From the NCBI GenBank assembly GCA_032718475.1, contig JAUCBJ010006391.1, forward strand, positions 1-50,611: a DNA stretch of 50,611 nucleotides, written 5' to 3'. Origin of the DNA: Nemertoderma westbladi (taxonomy: Eukaryota > Xenacoelomorpha > Nemertodermatida > Nemertodermatidae). Positions 21,521 through 31,690 of this stretch are shown here, piece after piece. The first letter of the stretch is position 1. Each line of letters starts with the position of its first letter. Made by a program: the position numbers and the translations under genes. The notes beneath the pieces were generated by a model that searched no databases, had not been told where the DNA came from, and worked only from the letters and a program-made list of their open reading frames with translations.

Positions 21521-22230
21521 CACCCCCACCCCCCCCCACCCCCCCCCTCGCCCTCCCTCTTCCTCCCCTTCCTCCCTCCCTCCCATGCATCGTAGTGTAA
21601 GCCCCCACCCCCCTCCCTCCCTCCCATGCATGGTAGTGTAAGCCAAGCCCCCTCCCATGCATGGTAGGTAGTGTAAGCCCATCCCCATTATGCAATTTGT
21701 CATCTAATGTAGGAGATCGTTAAAACTGATCGTTTTTCAATCGTTGGACTATTATTATACTTTACCACCGAATGCACGCAGCCAAGCGGCTCTACAGCAG
21801 TTGTACATTCTTCAAATATTTTGTTATTATCCCCAAGACAAGTCTTACATTACTATCACCAAAGGCATGTAGTCTTAATATTTAATTTTAGTTAATTTAG
21901 TAACGGAATTTACAGGATGGTCACTGTAATTTCGGGAAACTGAAAGCCAAAAATTTTCAGAGAGAAACTGTCAGATTATTTTTGAACAAGCCGAGTAACT
22001 GTAATCTCACTGGTCGACTTCGGGGACTACCTGAATTGCTATCATGCATTATATGAGATTTTGGTGCACCTCGTTGCTCTTCAGTTTGTAATTCTGTGTG
22101 CAAGTATTATTTCGCATGTTTGTTGCTTTTTATTTTAGCAAAGTTTGTTATTAATATGGTTTTTATGCTTATTTATATGCTTAATTTAATTTTGTTACAA
22201 CGTTAATGCACAATATTTAAGGTTTGTTTA
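21521..22230. other. ILK 3' flank with C-rich repeats
   Basis: Directly after the stop comes a C-rich low-complexity stretch (about 21525-21655), then three short copies of a CCATGCAT(C/G)GTAGTGTAAG unit at about 21582-21675. Probably 3' UTR. From 21700 to 22230 I see only AT-rich sequence without coding signs. Confidence 0.5.
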
Positions 22231-22510
22231 CATTTATGCATAATCATTATGCCTAGTTTTTAACAGTTTATGATTTTGTGCTACTTGTACTTTTCGTCTT
22301 GTTGGTCCAAAAATAGCACCAAAATGATGGTTGCATTGCCAGCAAATATTTTTAACAATTTTTATCGTGATCTGCGACCTCTAAAACCCTTATATCATCA
22401 AAATTGTAATTTTTGAGCCTAGATCTAAAAAATGCCTAAAATTACCCCCCCCCCCCCCCCCCCCCAGCGCCAATTACGTTGTAAAATAGCCCGGGCCAGA
22501 TACAGATAGG
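22231..22510 (-). repeat. Dispersed repeat, inverted relative of the one at 33825-34020
   Basis: Shared blocks in opposite orientation: AAAATAGCCCGGGCCAGATA (22484-22503) against TATCTGGCCCGGGCTATTTT near 33819-33838, a C run (22445-22465) against a G run (33856-33872), a TTTTTATCGTGATC-type block, and a block around GTTGCATT. The match suggests two copies of one mobile or tandem family; its ends and nature are not clear. Confidence 0.65.
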
Positions 22511-22890
22511 GTTTTCATAAACCTTTTCTAATTTGATGCTCTTTCAACAGATGCAATGAAATTTAAGAAATTCCACCTAAACAATATCTTATTTTACTTT
22601 TTTTCGCCAGGAAAAAAGTTATATCAATGCAATCCTATGGGTTACTTTTTTTTAAGTACTCAATTTTCTTCCGATTTTGGGGTATATTCGAGCAAAAGAG
22701 TAACAATTTAATAATAATACCGTTTCAATACTGACTAATGTTTTCAATAATTCCTTACTTCTCTTGGTCTCTTAAAACAATTACCAGTTTGTTGATTGTA
22801 GATTAATGTAATTTAAAATAATCAATAAGTAAAATCAATATGACAAATGATATCAAGGTGGATGAGACGAAAACGAGATTTTTAGTTCTG
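22511..22890. other. Intergenic AT-rich sequence
   Basis: No gene or repeat that I can support. It is downstream (3') of the minus-strand LRR-like gene, so part may be its 3' UTR. Confidence 0.4.
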
Positions 22891-24675
22891 TTACTCGGCC
22901 ACTGACCTTGAACAACATACGTTGAAATGCTGCAACTTCACACATCGTCTCCAGACCGCTTCAACAAAAGTTTCCGCCATTTTTGATGAGTTATCGTGAT
23001 AATACAATGTAAAGGCCCTTAGATCATCAAAAGTCCCAGAATTAAAGATATTCTTAATATCGTGCAGAACAAATACTCCTCTATTTTCTTCAATGTAAAT
23101 CCAAAGTTTATCCAACGATGGCGGTAAAGATCGCAGTGTCGTTATTAGACTTTCACTGTTTTGCTTTGTATTTATGCGCAGAGTTAGTAGTGACTGCATT
23201 ATATTGTTCGTTGGGTTAACCAGTAATATGCCCTCTGCTAATAATAATTCCAATGAAGTTAGGTTTGGAAAAATGAGGCCAAAGTGTGCCAACGAGACCG
23301 GAGTAGGATCTAAGCCGTCAGCTATATTATCTACATCAACGCCATCATCTGCTACAGCGTTATCTACATCAACCAAATCAACTGCTGCATCGTCATCTAT
23401 ATCATCATCCGCATCAAACCCATCATCTGTCACATTATCATCATCTCCATCATCATAATTTTCGTCGTCATCATCAACATCGTATTCATCATCAACATCA
23501 AATATATCCTCACCAATAGTAAATTCCGTAACTTGTGGCAGACTAACACCTCTACCTATAGTATCAGATAGAAATTTAGGTATCGCTGAAATAGGCCAAT
23601 ATAAGATCAATTGAGCCAGGGAGGGAATCACTTGTAGCTTATCAAACAATGTTTGATGCGGATGCTTGCAAAGGGCACCAAATGTTAAATCGAGCTGTCC
23701 AATTGTATCTCGAAAATATGGAGTAACCCAATACTCAGGATCATCGGTGATGGCGACATCACAATCATAGAAATATCGGAAATGGAAGTCATTTACGTTT
23801 AGATTAAACATCTGGCGAACCTCACTCGAGAAACTTTTCAAACTGTCGATCTTAGGATGCGAGCGGTGTAATTGGATTACAACAGTATCAGAGACAAATA
23901 ATCGCTGTGACATCTCCTCGCCGTGTTTTATACCCACCACCTGTAATCTTTTCAGTTTCGATAGACTCTGTAGTGTTGGTGTGGTGACATCAGAACCAAG
24001 AATATGTAGAGCTATCAGATTGGGACAGCTGTTTATGATACCAACCAGAGTGGCGTCATTTAGTTCTGGAAACTTTATAGATATGAGGTGAGGAAACCTT
24101 GTCCCTCTTCTAAAAATCATCTCCAGTAGGTCGTTATATTTTTCTTCAGCAAATATATTTGAAATTTCTAAACACCTCAATGAATGGGTTATTACGGGGT
24201 TGAGGTGCCAAGATAATAAGGGTCTAATAATATCTGGAGGAAATTCTTCGTAAAACTCTTCATCCAGAATCACGTCAATCTCACCGATACACTGATAGTA
24301 ATAAATATATTTATAGGATTCCATGATGCTGGCTAAAGTTGGCTCCCTTCGCTGAATTTTAGTAACTGATCTCAGACGCTGTAATTCTTTGAACTTTAAC
24401 TCCAACTGGTTAAACGCCATCACGTATGCGTGAAGGATGAATTTCCGTAGGTCTATGCTAAGATTTTTTGGTAGTTCATCGTCATCCAACCACCTACTGA
24501 GGCTGCTAAATTGATCATTGTTTTTTTCTCTAATAAACAACGGCCATTCCCATCTCCTAGATTCTGTTTTCACTATTCCTGCAACCAAAGCTCGAGTTAC
24601 ATTAACAAAGGCAACTTCTTTTAACGTCAATAAACGGCAGTTGTTGTTAAGAATAACAGCTGGAATTTTCTCCAT
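22891..24675 (-). CDS. Intronless leucine-rich-repeat-like protein with Asp-rich insert
   Basis: An uninterrupted 594-codon frame; the ATG at 24675-24673 has a favourable context (AAAAATGG). I cannot name the family. Visible features: an N-terminal helical, charged region (about residues 1-180); LRR-like segments such as HSLRCLEISN, FPHLISIKFPELNDATLVGI, CPNLIALHILGSDV and LKRLQVVGIKH (about 190-285); an extremely acidic tract at about 388-455 with long Asp runs; then more LRR-like sequence (FPNLTSLELLLAEG, LQSLLTLRIN). This resembles F-box/LRR or RNI-like proteins, but no F-box is evident. No signal peptide or membrane segment is seen. The lack of introns beside intron-bearing genes could mean a retrogene or an expanded single-exon LRR family. 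Length and clean frame argue that it is real; function unknown. Confidence 0.7.
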   Translation of the reverse strand: MEKIPAVILNNNCRLLTLKEVAFVNVTRALVAGIVKTESRRWEWPLFIREKNNDQFSSLSRWLDDDELPKNLSIDLRKFILHAYVMAFNQLELKFKELQRLRSVTKIQRREPTLASIMESYKYIYYYQCIGEIDVILDEEFYEEFPPDIIRPLLSWHLNPVITHSLRCLEISNIFAEEKYNDLLEMIFRRGTRFPHLISIKFPELNDATLVGIINSCPNLIALHILGSDVTTPTLQSLSKLKRLQVVGIKHGEEMSQRLFVSDTVVIQLHRSHPKIDSLKSFSSEVRQMFNLNVNDFHFRYFYDCDVAITDDPEYWVTPYFRDTIGQLDLTFGALCKHPHQTLFDKLQVIPSLAQLILYWPISAIPKFLSDTIGRGVSLPQVTEFTIGEDIFDVDDEYDVDDDDENYDDGDDDNVTDDGFDADDDIDDDAAVDLVDVDNAVADDGVDVDNIADGLDPTPVSLAHFGLIFPNLTSLELLLAEGILLVNPTNNIMQSLLTLRINTKQNSESLITTLRSLPPSLDKLWIYIEENRGVFVLHDIKNIFNSGTFDDLRAFTLYYHDNSSKMAETFVEAVWRRCVKLQHFNVCCSRSVAE

Positions 24676-24779
24676 TTTTCTTTATATTAACTATTTTATT
24701 ATTTTTTAACTATATTTCGTTTACCAAAAGTGTTGTATAGGCCTACAACTATGGCAACATAGAATTGGTGAGACCCAGC

Positions 24780-24915
24780 ATGACCCTTCAGATCTGCCGT
24801 CTGAGGCTTGCTGGGCATTGTTTCCGCGGCAGGATCAACCTCTACACAACCTTGTGCTGTTTCAGCCTGTTGGTGAGAATTGGCGTGGTGGACTGCCAAT
24901 GACTTTCCTCAAACT
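24780..24915 (+). pseudogene. Old fragment of a non-LTR retrotransposon RT C-terminus
   Basis: The plus strand reads RLAGHCFR, RQDQPLHNLVLFQP and GGLPMTFLK, related to the C-terminal part of the RT at 17364-18776 (HCFRREDQP, GGQPMTFLR) but clearly diverged. It is therefore an older, different subfamily. It was the target into which the minus-strand copy at 24916-25197 inserted. Confidence 0.75.
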
Positions 24916-25205
24916 ACTACTAGGATCGGCATGCTGCATTGCAGCTGCATTTTTAAGAATGCAGTGCTGGCTTCTCGACAAAATTGCGCCGCCACAACTC
25001 CCTATCACCCATGACATAGTGCCAAGCTTGGGGGAACCAATGAGACACCTCCAATGTTATATAGTGCGTGGTTGGAGATGTGTGCATTGTACTTGACACA
25101 ATGAACCCGGCGTAGCATTCTTGTGAATGTGCCATCCAGAGAGTTGGTGTCCTCAGCAGTTAGAGCCCAGCATGGACTCCCATAGAGGAGTACTGGTCTC
25201 AAACT
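24908..25205 (-). mobile_element. 5'-truncated non-LTR retrotransposon copy with 8-bp target duplication
   Basis: The insert (24916-25197) is flanked by CTCAAACT at 24908-24915 and 25198-25205. On the minus strand it matches the 3' end of the element at 17302-18814: LLYGSPCWALTAEDT, LRRVHCVKYNAHISN, NIGGVSLVPPSL, MGDRELWRRNF, then the same CCTAGTAGTAG tail. About 174 bp that are present in the longer copy (about 18540-18713) are deleted here, so the frame is not functional. The close match shows the two copies come from one recently active family. Confidence 0.9.
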
Positions 25206-25229
25206 CAATGGCTGGGTCTGCCGGAAGGG

Positions 25230-25735
25230 GCGCTATGTTGCTGGGTCGGCCGGCAGGGGGCGCTATGTTGCTGGGTCGGCCGGCAGAGGGCGCTATGTTG
25301 CTGGGTCTGCCAGCAAGAGCGCTATGTTGCTGGGTCTGCCGGCAGGGGGCGCTATGTTGCTGGGTCGGTCTGCAGGGGGCGCTATGTTGCTGGGTCTGCC
25401 GGCAAGGAGCGCTATGTTGCCGGGTCTGCCGGCAGGGGGCGCTATGTTGCTGGGTCGGTCGGCAGGGGGCGCTATGTTGCTGGGTCTGCCGGCAAGGGGC
25501 GCTATGTTGCTGGGTCTGCCAGCAGGGGCTCTATGTTCCTGGGTCTGCCGCCAGGGGGCGCTACGTTGCTGGGTCGGCCGGCAGGGGGCGCTATGTTGCC
25601 GGGTCTGCCGGGAGGGGCGCTATGTTGCTGGGTCTGCCGGCAGGGTCGCTATGTTGCTGGGTCGGCCGGCCGGGGGCGCTATGTTGCCGGGTCTGCCAGG
25701 AGGGGGCGCTATGTTGCTTTGTCTGCCGGCAAGGC
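25230..25735. repeat. 30-bp minisatellite with GGCAGGGGGCGCT motifs, ~17 copies
   Basis: The unit is CGCTATGTTGCTGGGTCTGC plus CGGCAGGGGG, period 30 bp. Because 30 is a multiple of three and the unit has no plus-strand stop, several plus frames stay open for up to 211 codons with 10-residue repeats (MLLGLPAGGA). I treat those frames as artefacts. CAGGGGGCGCT occurs exactly at 25254, 25343, 25373, 25433, 25463, 25552 and 25582. Confidence 0.95.
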
Positions 25736-26292
25736 TCCTTAGTGCAAGCTGTGGTCTTATAGAATGTGAATTTATACCAGAACTGGAAACTGTATTTCTG
25801 ATTTTTGCAAGCATTATTTATTTTAGGAATCATCATACTTAAACCGCTACCATTTAAGTTTTCTGAACGGATTTTAATAATTTATGCTGAATTAAATGCG
25901 TAGATTACTCAGCTTTACACTTGAATATAAAATTCTATAGCACTCATTCATTTAAATATAACATTATTTTAACTCCGTTTCATAGTAAAGGCGTTAAACA
26001 ATCATCTACATTATTTTCACTCCTTTATACATTATTCTCTCTCAATTCATTCAATGCAATTTGTGATTACATATTAAACTTATTCATATGTCAGGAAGGA
26101 AGGTAGTCAGGTCGCTTAGCAAGTTAATGTAGACGTTCTGGACAAACTTCCCATAATTGGCACAGGAGTAGGTAATTACCATACCTTTAATTTTTTAAGG
26201 GGAACCAACCTTGCAACATTATTTATCGGTCCCACATTACCATGACAACAGGAGGTCATTTACAAAAGTCCACTTTCCAATAAAGCTACAGT
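25736..26292. other. Intergenic AT-rich sequence
   Basis: No gene supported; the short frame at 25921-26106 has no recognisable features. Confidence 0.5.
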
Positions 26293-27540
26293 CTTCTAAC
26301 CTTGCCCTACCCCCCACATATTAGCATCAGAGATTCCATTCAAGTCATTTCTGAAACCCGGTTGCCATGGCAACTATTTCAAAAACGAGTTTCAAACGCC
26401 GATTTTTAATAAAAATCCGAAAAATATAAAACCATTGATTAATAATTGTTCCCCATTTGTAAAAAGCATCTAACATTATAATTATATTATCCCTGAGACC
26501 CTCTTGATTTCTAGTAGTGGACCAATTTAAATGGACCTGTGGTAGTCCATGTAACCAAGTCACTAAATATATTCTGCCAAATTTAATATAGTTACGAACT
26601 ATCTAAAAAAAATCAATTTTGGCTTGTTTACATGTTGCCATGTCCAGACAATTACTTTCCGACCATTCAAGTTTGCCTCTGTTGCCATGGTAACCGATAA
26701 CATTTGGAATGTGGACAAAATATTGAAAAAACATGTTCAGTATACTTCAACTTTGATCATATGCACATATCTTAGTTCCTCATTACATGGTAGAGGTCTA
26801 TGACGACTAGCACAGTCAATATAGTTACCATAGCAACGGGTATGTTTCATTATTTATGCACTTCCGCTTTCTTATTTTTTCATATTTTCATATTTAGAAG
26901 GTAATAATTTTCTTGATTTGAAAAATATAATATATCTGGGATCTATCATAGCTATTTTTTAAATGTAAATAATTACTCATGACCATAGCAACGGGAGATT
27001 TCCCTCTATACACTAATTGCTAGGTGGAATTTCTCCAAATTTTGTGAAATACAGTATAAACACTGAAGTATATACACTGTAGAAACGTATTATGGACAAA
27101 AATTTCAAAATTAATTGTTGTTTGCTTATACTATACTTGCATAGCAACATAGGTTTCCCATAGCAACTATGAAGTTTTTCATGGTATTCTAAGCAAAAAA
27201 AGTTTCCTGCATCAGTATAATGCTTTCCATATAGCGGGTTTTGATTATCAACGGTAAGTTTTACATAGCAACGGCGAATTTACCATAGCAACCTGGAACA
27301 TATCTTAGCAACGGAGCGTTTGTTGACAGAAATAACAAGTTTTTTTCTTAGAGTGTTGCATATGGGATGCAATACATCCTTAGTAACAGCGAATTTTGCA
27401 TAGCTACGAGGAATTTTGCAGTGCAAGACACACTCTCAACTCTTGTTAGCATGATTTTAGTGACTTATGAGAACAAGAACCAGTCGAATCTCAAGCATGC
27501 CTATCAATCTCACAACTAATCATCTTTAATTGTAAGAAAT

Positions 27541-28050
27541 ATTCAGCACCATCTGTTACTTCGCCCACCCGTCATACTTTAGAGAGTGAACCGCCACTGC
27601 CATTATACATTGGAATAAGTTATGACAGAGTTATCGAACTTGAAAACCAGCTCGCAACTGCTGTTTGTCAGGACTTTAAGAACAAAGGAGCAGTGGTTCC
27701 TGCAAAACTTCGAATAGGATTAATCCATCAAGTACAACTGCCCAGGGGTCCTTTCATGGTACAGGTACTGTATTAGCTTATTCCAATTTATCACCCCAAA
27801 AAATAAAGGAAATCAGCAGGATGACATCAGGCTATCTTTAACTAATAGCAAGAGGATTCTGGAGTTGCCCGATAAATTCACTACAGTGCCATCTGTAGCC
27901 ATGAAGGTGACAAATGTATCACTTCCTAAACTTTTAAATGTGTTAGCTCCAAATGACTACAATAATGAACTTGCAGATGCACAACTGAAGGAGAAACGAT
28001 GGTTCCATATGAGTAATGAACTTTGTGAAAAAGACAAAATATATATATAA
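27541..28050 (+). pseudogene. Decayed ORF in the loop of the foldback element
   Basis: Pieces in at least two frames. The first (about 27541-27775) contains PLPLYIGISYDRVIELENQL and AVVPAKLRIGL. After a frameshift near 27722 the frame reads PSSTTAQGSFHGTG. A later piece (about 27806-28050) has LPDKFTTVPSVAMK and ADAQLKEKRWFHMSNEL. From memory these phrases recall an uncharacterised multi-copy ORF family of invertebrate genomes (SYDRV..LE, SSTTA.GSFHGTG), possibly mobile-element borne; I cannot name a function. Stops and frameshifts make it non-functional. Confidence 0.55.
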
Positions 28051-28111
28051 TAGCTATATAAACACTACGTTGCTTTGATAAATACCATTAAATACTAAAT
28101 TCGTCGTAGTT

Positions 28112-28375
28112 ATGCAAAAATCTACCAAATCAGAGCAAAATTCCTCGTCGCTATGCAAAAATCTACCAATCAGAGCAAAATTCCTCGTCGCTATGCAAAA
28201 ATCTACCAATCAGAGCAAAATTCCTCGTCGCTATGCAAAAATCTACCAATCAGAGCAAAATTCCTCGTCGCTATGCAAAAATCTACCAATCAGAGCAAAA
28301 TTCCTCGTCGCTATGCAAAAATCTACCAAATCAGAGCAAAATTCCTCGTCGCTATGCAAAAATCGCTGTTGCTAG
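28112..28375. repeat. 40-bp minisatellite, ~6.5 copies
   Basis: The unit starts ATGCAAAAATCTACCAATCA and continues GAGCAAAATTCCTCGTCGCT; starts at 28112, 28153, 28193, 28233, 28273, 28313 and 28354 (two copies have an extra A). The unit matches the innermost right-arm sequence of the foldback element, so it arose by tandem expansion at the arm/loop boundary. It is open in several plus frames, which is an artefact. Confidence 0.93.
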
Positions 28376-29476
28376 GGATGTATTGGCTCTCATAGGTTAC
28401 ACGCTAAGAAAAAAACTTGTTATTGCAGTCAAAAACGCTCCCTTGCTAAGGTATGTTCCAGGTTGCTATGGTAAATTCGTCGTTGCAATGTAAAACTTAC
28501 CGTTGCTATGCAAAACCCGCCGTTGCTATCGAAAGCATTATACTGCTGCAGGAAACTTGTTTTTGCTTAGAATACCAGGAAAAACTTCATAGTTGCTATG
28601 GGAAACCTATGTTGCTATGCGAGTATAGTATGTAAACATAAATTAATTTTGAAATTTTTATCCATAATACGTTTCTACAGTGTATATACAGTACTTCAGT
28701 GTTCATATTTCACAAAATTTGGAGAAATTCCACCTAGCAATTAGTGTATAAGAGGGAAATCTCCCGTTGCTATGGTCATGAGTTATTATTTACATTTAAA
28801 AAATAGCTATGATAGACCCCCGATATATATTTTTCAAATCAAGAAAATTATTACCTTCTAAATATGAAAAAATAAGAAAGCGGAACTGCATAAATAATGA
28901 AACATACCTGTTACTATGGTAACTATATTGACTGTGCTCGATCGAGGTCATAGACCTCTACCATGTCCATGTAATGAGGAACTAAGATATGTGCATATGA
29001 TCAAAGTTGAAGTATACTGAACATGTTTTTTTCAATATTTTGTCCATATTCCAAATGTTATCGGTTACCATGGCAACAGAGGCAAACTTGAATGGTCGGA
29101 AAGTAATTGTCTGGACTTGGCAACATGTAAGACACTAGATCCAAATTTTTTTTTTTTAGATAGTTCGTAACTATATTAAATTTGGCAGCATATATTTAGT
29201 GACTTGTAACCATGGTTACAGGACTACCACAGGTCCATTTAAATTGGTCCACTACTAGAAATCAAGAGGGTCTCAGGGGTAATATATTTATAATGTTAGA
29301 TAATTTTTCCAAATGGGGAACAATTATTAATCAATGGATTTATATTTTTCGGATATTTACTGAAAATCGGCGTTTGAAACTCGTTTTTGAAACAGTTACC
29401 ATGGCAACCGGGTTCTACAAATGACGTCAATGGAATCTCTGATGCTGATATATGGGGGGTAGGTCAAGGTTAGAAG

Positions 29477-30339
29477 GTATAGGAAAACAAGGTATAGGAG
29501 TAACGCCCACCCTTACCCTTGGTAGCTGCTATCGAAAGAGGAGCCTTCGGGTCGTACATACTGTACCTGTACCGACGCCCCCCCCCCCCCCCCCCCCCCT
29601 CCCCCAATTTATAGTAGCTATTTTTTGTCAATTCTTTCAATATGTTTATGGCAAGGCGTTCTAGAACGTTACAGAACTACGTTGCAGAACTATTGTAGAA
29701 CGCCTAGAACGCCCTTATTTATTAACCCTTTCCGGACCATGACCTACATGGTAGGTCATCGTTCTACTGCTCCATGACCTACATGGTAGGCCATACACTT
29801 ATAGTGGTCCCCAGGTACGCTTATAAAGTTGGAGCACTTGCAGGTGTGTTTTGATAGGCTATTGGAGCAGTTAGAAAAATAATTTTGCTTTGGCTGTGCG
29901 GTAAATATAAAAATTTCCAAGTAAAGAAGTATAACAATAACACGAAGTGGGGCCTTCGCGCAGCACGTGACTTAAATTTAATTTAAGTACTAATTCGAAA
30001 GTATTACTGTATTAGGATATTATTGGAATGTGGTGTGGAATGTTAGGAATGTATATGAATCAGCAGTCCGGTAGAGGTTTACATATTTAAAAGAACTGCC
30101 GAAATATAAGTTATATGAGTATTATTTGTTATGATTTCTACCATTATATTCTTCCACGCAAAGTTCCTAGTCCTATAGGTCCAATCAAAACATTCTGTAT
30201 ATTGCCAATGGTTCAACGTAATCAAAGAGACGACGCTAGACACGCACGCAGCCAATCCCAGTGAAAAATGCACGCAAATAAGTAGTCATAAGTGATAATT
30301 CTAGAAAGGCTTTTCTGCGAATGTAGGCTATTGTGTAAT
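29477..30339. other. Spacer with a possible piggyBac-type left end
   Basis: It holds a C tract at 29578-29599 and, at 29722-29725, TTAA directly followed by CCCTTTCCGG, the arrangement expected of a piggyBac-superfamily terminus. Just inside lie two copies of a short hairpin, ATGACCTAC-ATG-GTAGG (about 29738 and 29774). No right end with the inverse sequence was found, so assignment to the transposase pseudogene at 31896 is tentative. Confidence 0.4.
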
Positions 30340-30365
30340 TCATTTCAGTACCGGTCTGCCTAACT

Positions 30366-30634
30366 GTCTGCACCAGGTGTCTGCACCAGGTGTCTGCACC
30401 AGGTGTCTGCACCAGGTGTCTGCACTAGGTGTCTGCACCAGGTGTCTGCACCAGGTGTCTGCACCAGGTGTCTGCACCCACCAGGTGTCTGCACCAGGTG
30501 TCTGCACCAGGTGTCTGCACCAGGTGTCTGCACCAGGTGTCTGCACCAGGTGTCTGCACCAGGTGTCTGCACCAGGTGTCTGCACCAGTTGTCTGCACCA
30601 GGTGTCTGCACCAGGTGTCTGCACCAGGTGTCTG
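30366..30634. repeat. 13-bp minisatellite, ~21 copies
   Basis: The unit is GTCTGCACCAGGT; a few copies vary (GCACTAGGT, CACCCACCAGGT, CACCAGTTGT). It is open in all frames on both strands for up to 102 codons with a 13-residue protein period (39 bp); these frames are artefacts. Confidence 0.96.
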
Positions 30635-30769
30635 CTTAACGTTTACACCCCAATTCCGCTTGGTTTATATCTTGATTATCAATAAAATAGTAACGTGAAA
30701 TATTTATGGAGCGTATATTTGAGAATGTTGAAATAATGCGTTTAGTAGTGTGACCAGCGTCTTGAATTT

Positions 30770-31690
30770 CCGCTTACCTCTAGCGGCAGACTGGAGAACT
30801 GCAGATCGACCACCTTCCTCAGAAAGACGCAGCATGTGCTCTAGTACATATGCCAATATTCACTTTAAATAAATTAATATCAAGGAATTGGGGACAGTTA
30901 TACATTTCGCCCTCTAGCGGCAGACTGGAGGACTCCAGACCGTTTACTGCCCACCAAAGACTCAGGTCGACTTCTACTACATATCTGCTACGTTTCAGCT
31001 TGAACGGATCATAAATAACGAGATGGGAGAAAGATTTCACTTTCAAACATTTCGCCCTCTAGCGGCAGACTGAAGAACTGCACATGGATTAGCCTTCAAT
31101 TCAATTCAATTCAATTCAATTCCTTCTTTCAAAGTCACAGCTAATGGTCTAGTACATATCTGCCAAATTTCAGCATAAATGGATTAAAAACAAAGAAATG
31201 GGAGGACATTTAACGTTTAGACATGTGGCCCTCTAGCAGGAGACTATTGCTCTGATGGTGTCTGAAAGTCTCTCAAACGTCTCAACTTTAGCTCATATTG
31301 ATACCTACAAATTTTCAACTTGGCAGCTTTAAATCCGACAAAGTTATTAGCATGTCAAAATCGTAACGACGACAACGATTTCTCTTTCAGACCTTTGGCC
31401 CTCTAGCGGCAGACTGGAGAACTGCAGATGGATTCGCCTCCTTTGAAAGTCACAGCTAATGGTCTAATACATATCTGCCAAGTTTCAGCTTAAACGGATT
31501 AAAAGCAAAGAAATGGGAGGGCATTTAATGTTTAGACATGTGGCCCTCTAGCGGGAGACCTTTGCACTGATGGTGTCTGAAAGTCTCTCAAAAATCTCAA
31601 CTTTTGCTCATATTGATACCTACAAATTTTCAACTTGGCAGCTTTAAATCCGACAAAGTTATTAGCATGTCAAAATCGTAACGACGACGA
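30770..31690. repeat. Diverged repeats carrying CCCTCTAGCGGCAGACT
   Basis: CCCTCTAGCGG(C/G)AGAC-type cores occur near 30778, 30910, 31052, 31211 (variant), 31399 and 31545, mostly about 140-190 bp apart. The larger block 31052-31390 is repeated at 31399-31690 (CACAGCTAATGGTCTA, CTGATGGTGTCTGAAAGTCT, CTACAAATTTTCAACTTGGC). An AATTC pentamer run lies at about 31098-31120 and a GAC/GAC-AAC trinucleotide run at 31681-31738. Together they look like a tandemly duplicated non-coding unit. Confidence 0.8.

Larger units (their letters stand above)
26293..29476. mobile_element. Large foldback element, ~1.1-kb inverted arms
   Basis: Left arm about 26293-27417, right arm about 28337-29476, reverse complements along their whole length. 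Matching landmarks, on opposite strands: TTCTAACCTTG at the tips, AGCATCAGAGATTCCAT, ACTACTAGAAATCAAGAGGG, GCAAACTTGAATGGTCGGAA, TTTGATCATATGCACATATC, ATTAGTGTATA and AATTCCTCG at the inner ends. Arm identity looks high but not perfect. The ~920-bp loop holds a decayed ORF and a 40-bp minisatellite. No transposase is recognised. The arms are rich in CCATAGCAAC/CCATGGCAAC motifs. No clear target duplication at the tips. Confidence 0.88.

Noticed and set aside
23174-23458. 94-codon plus-strand frame rich in Ser/Thr
   Set aside because: Antisense of the Asp-rich tract of the LRR-like gene; low complexity.
25127-25842. Plus-strand frames of up to 211 codons with MLLGLPAG repeats
   Set aside because: Product of a stop-free 30-bp repeat, open in more than one frame; it begins within a retrotransposon fragment.
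26345-29424. A ~70-codon ORF present in both arms of the foldback (26345-26563 minus, 29212-29424 plus)
   Set aside because: Duplication is explained by the inverted arms; the two products differ at many residues without a bias to conservative changes.
30340-30698. Frames on both strands with Cys-rich repeats (CTRCLHQ)
   Set aside because: A 13-bp repeat open in every frame on both strands; no selection for one frame is visible.
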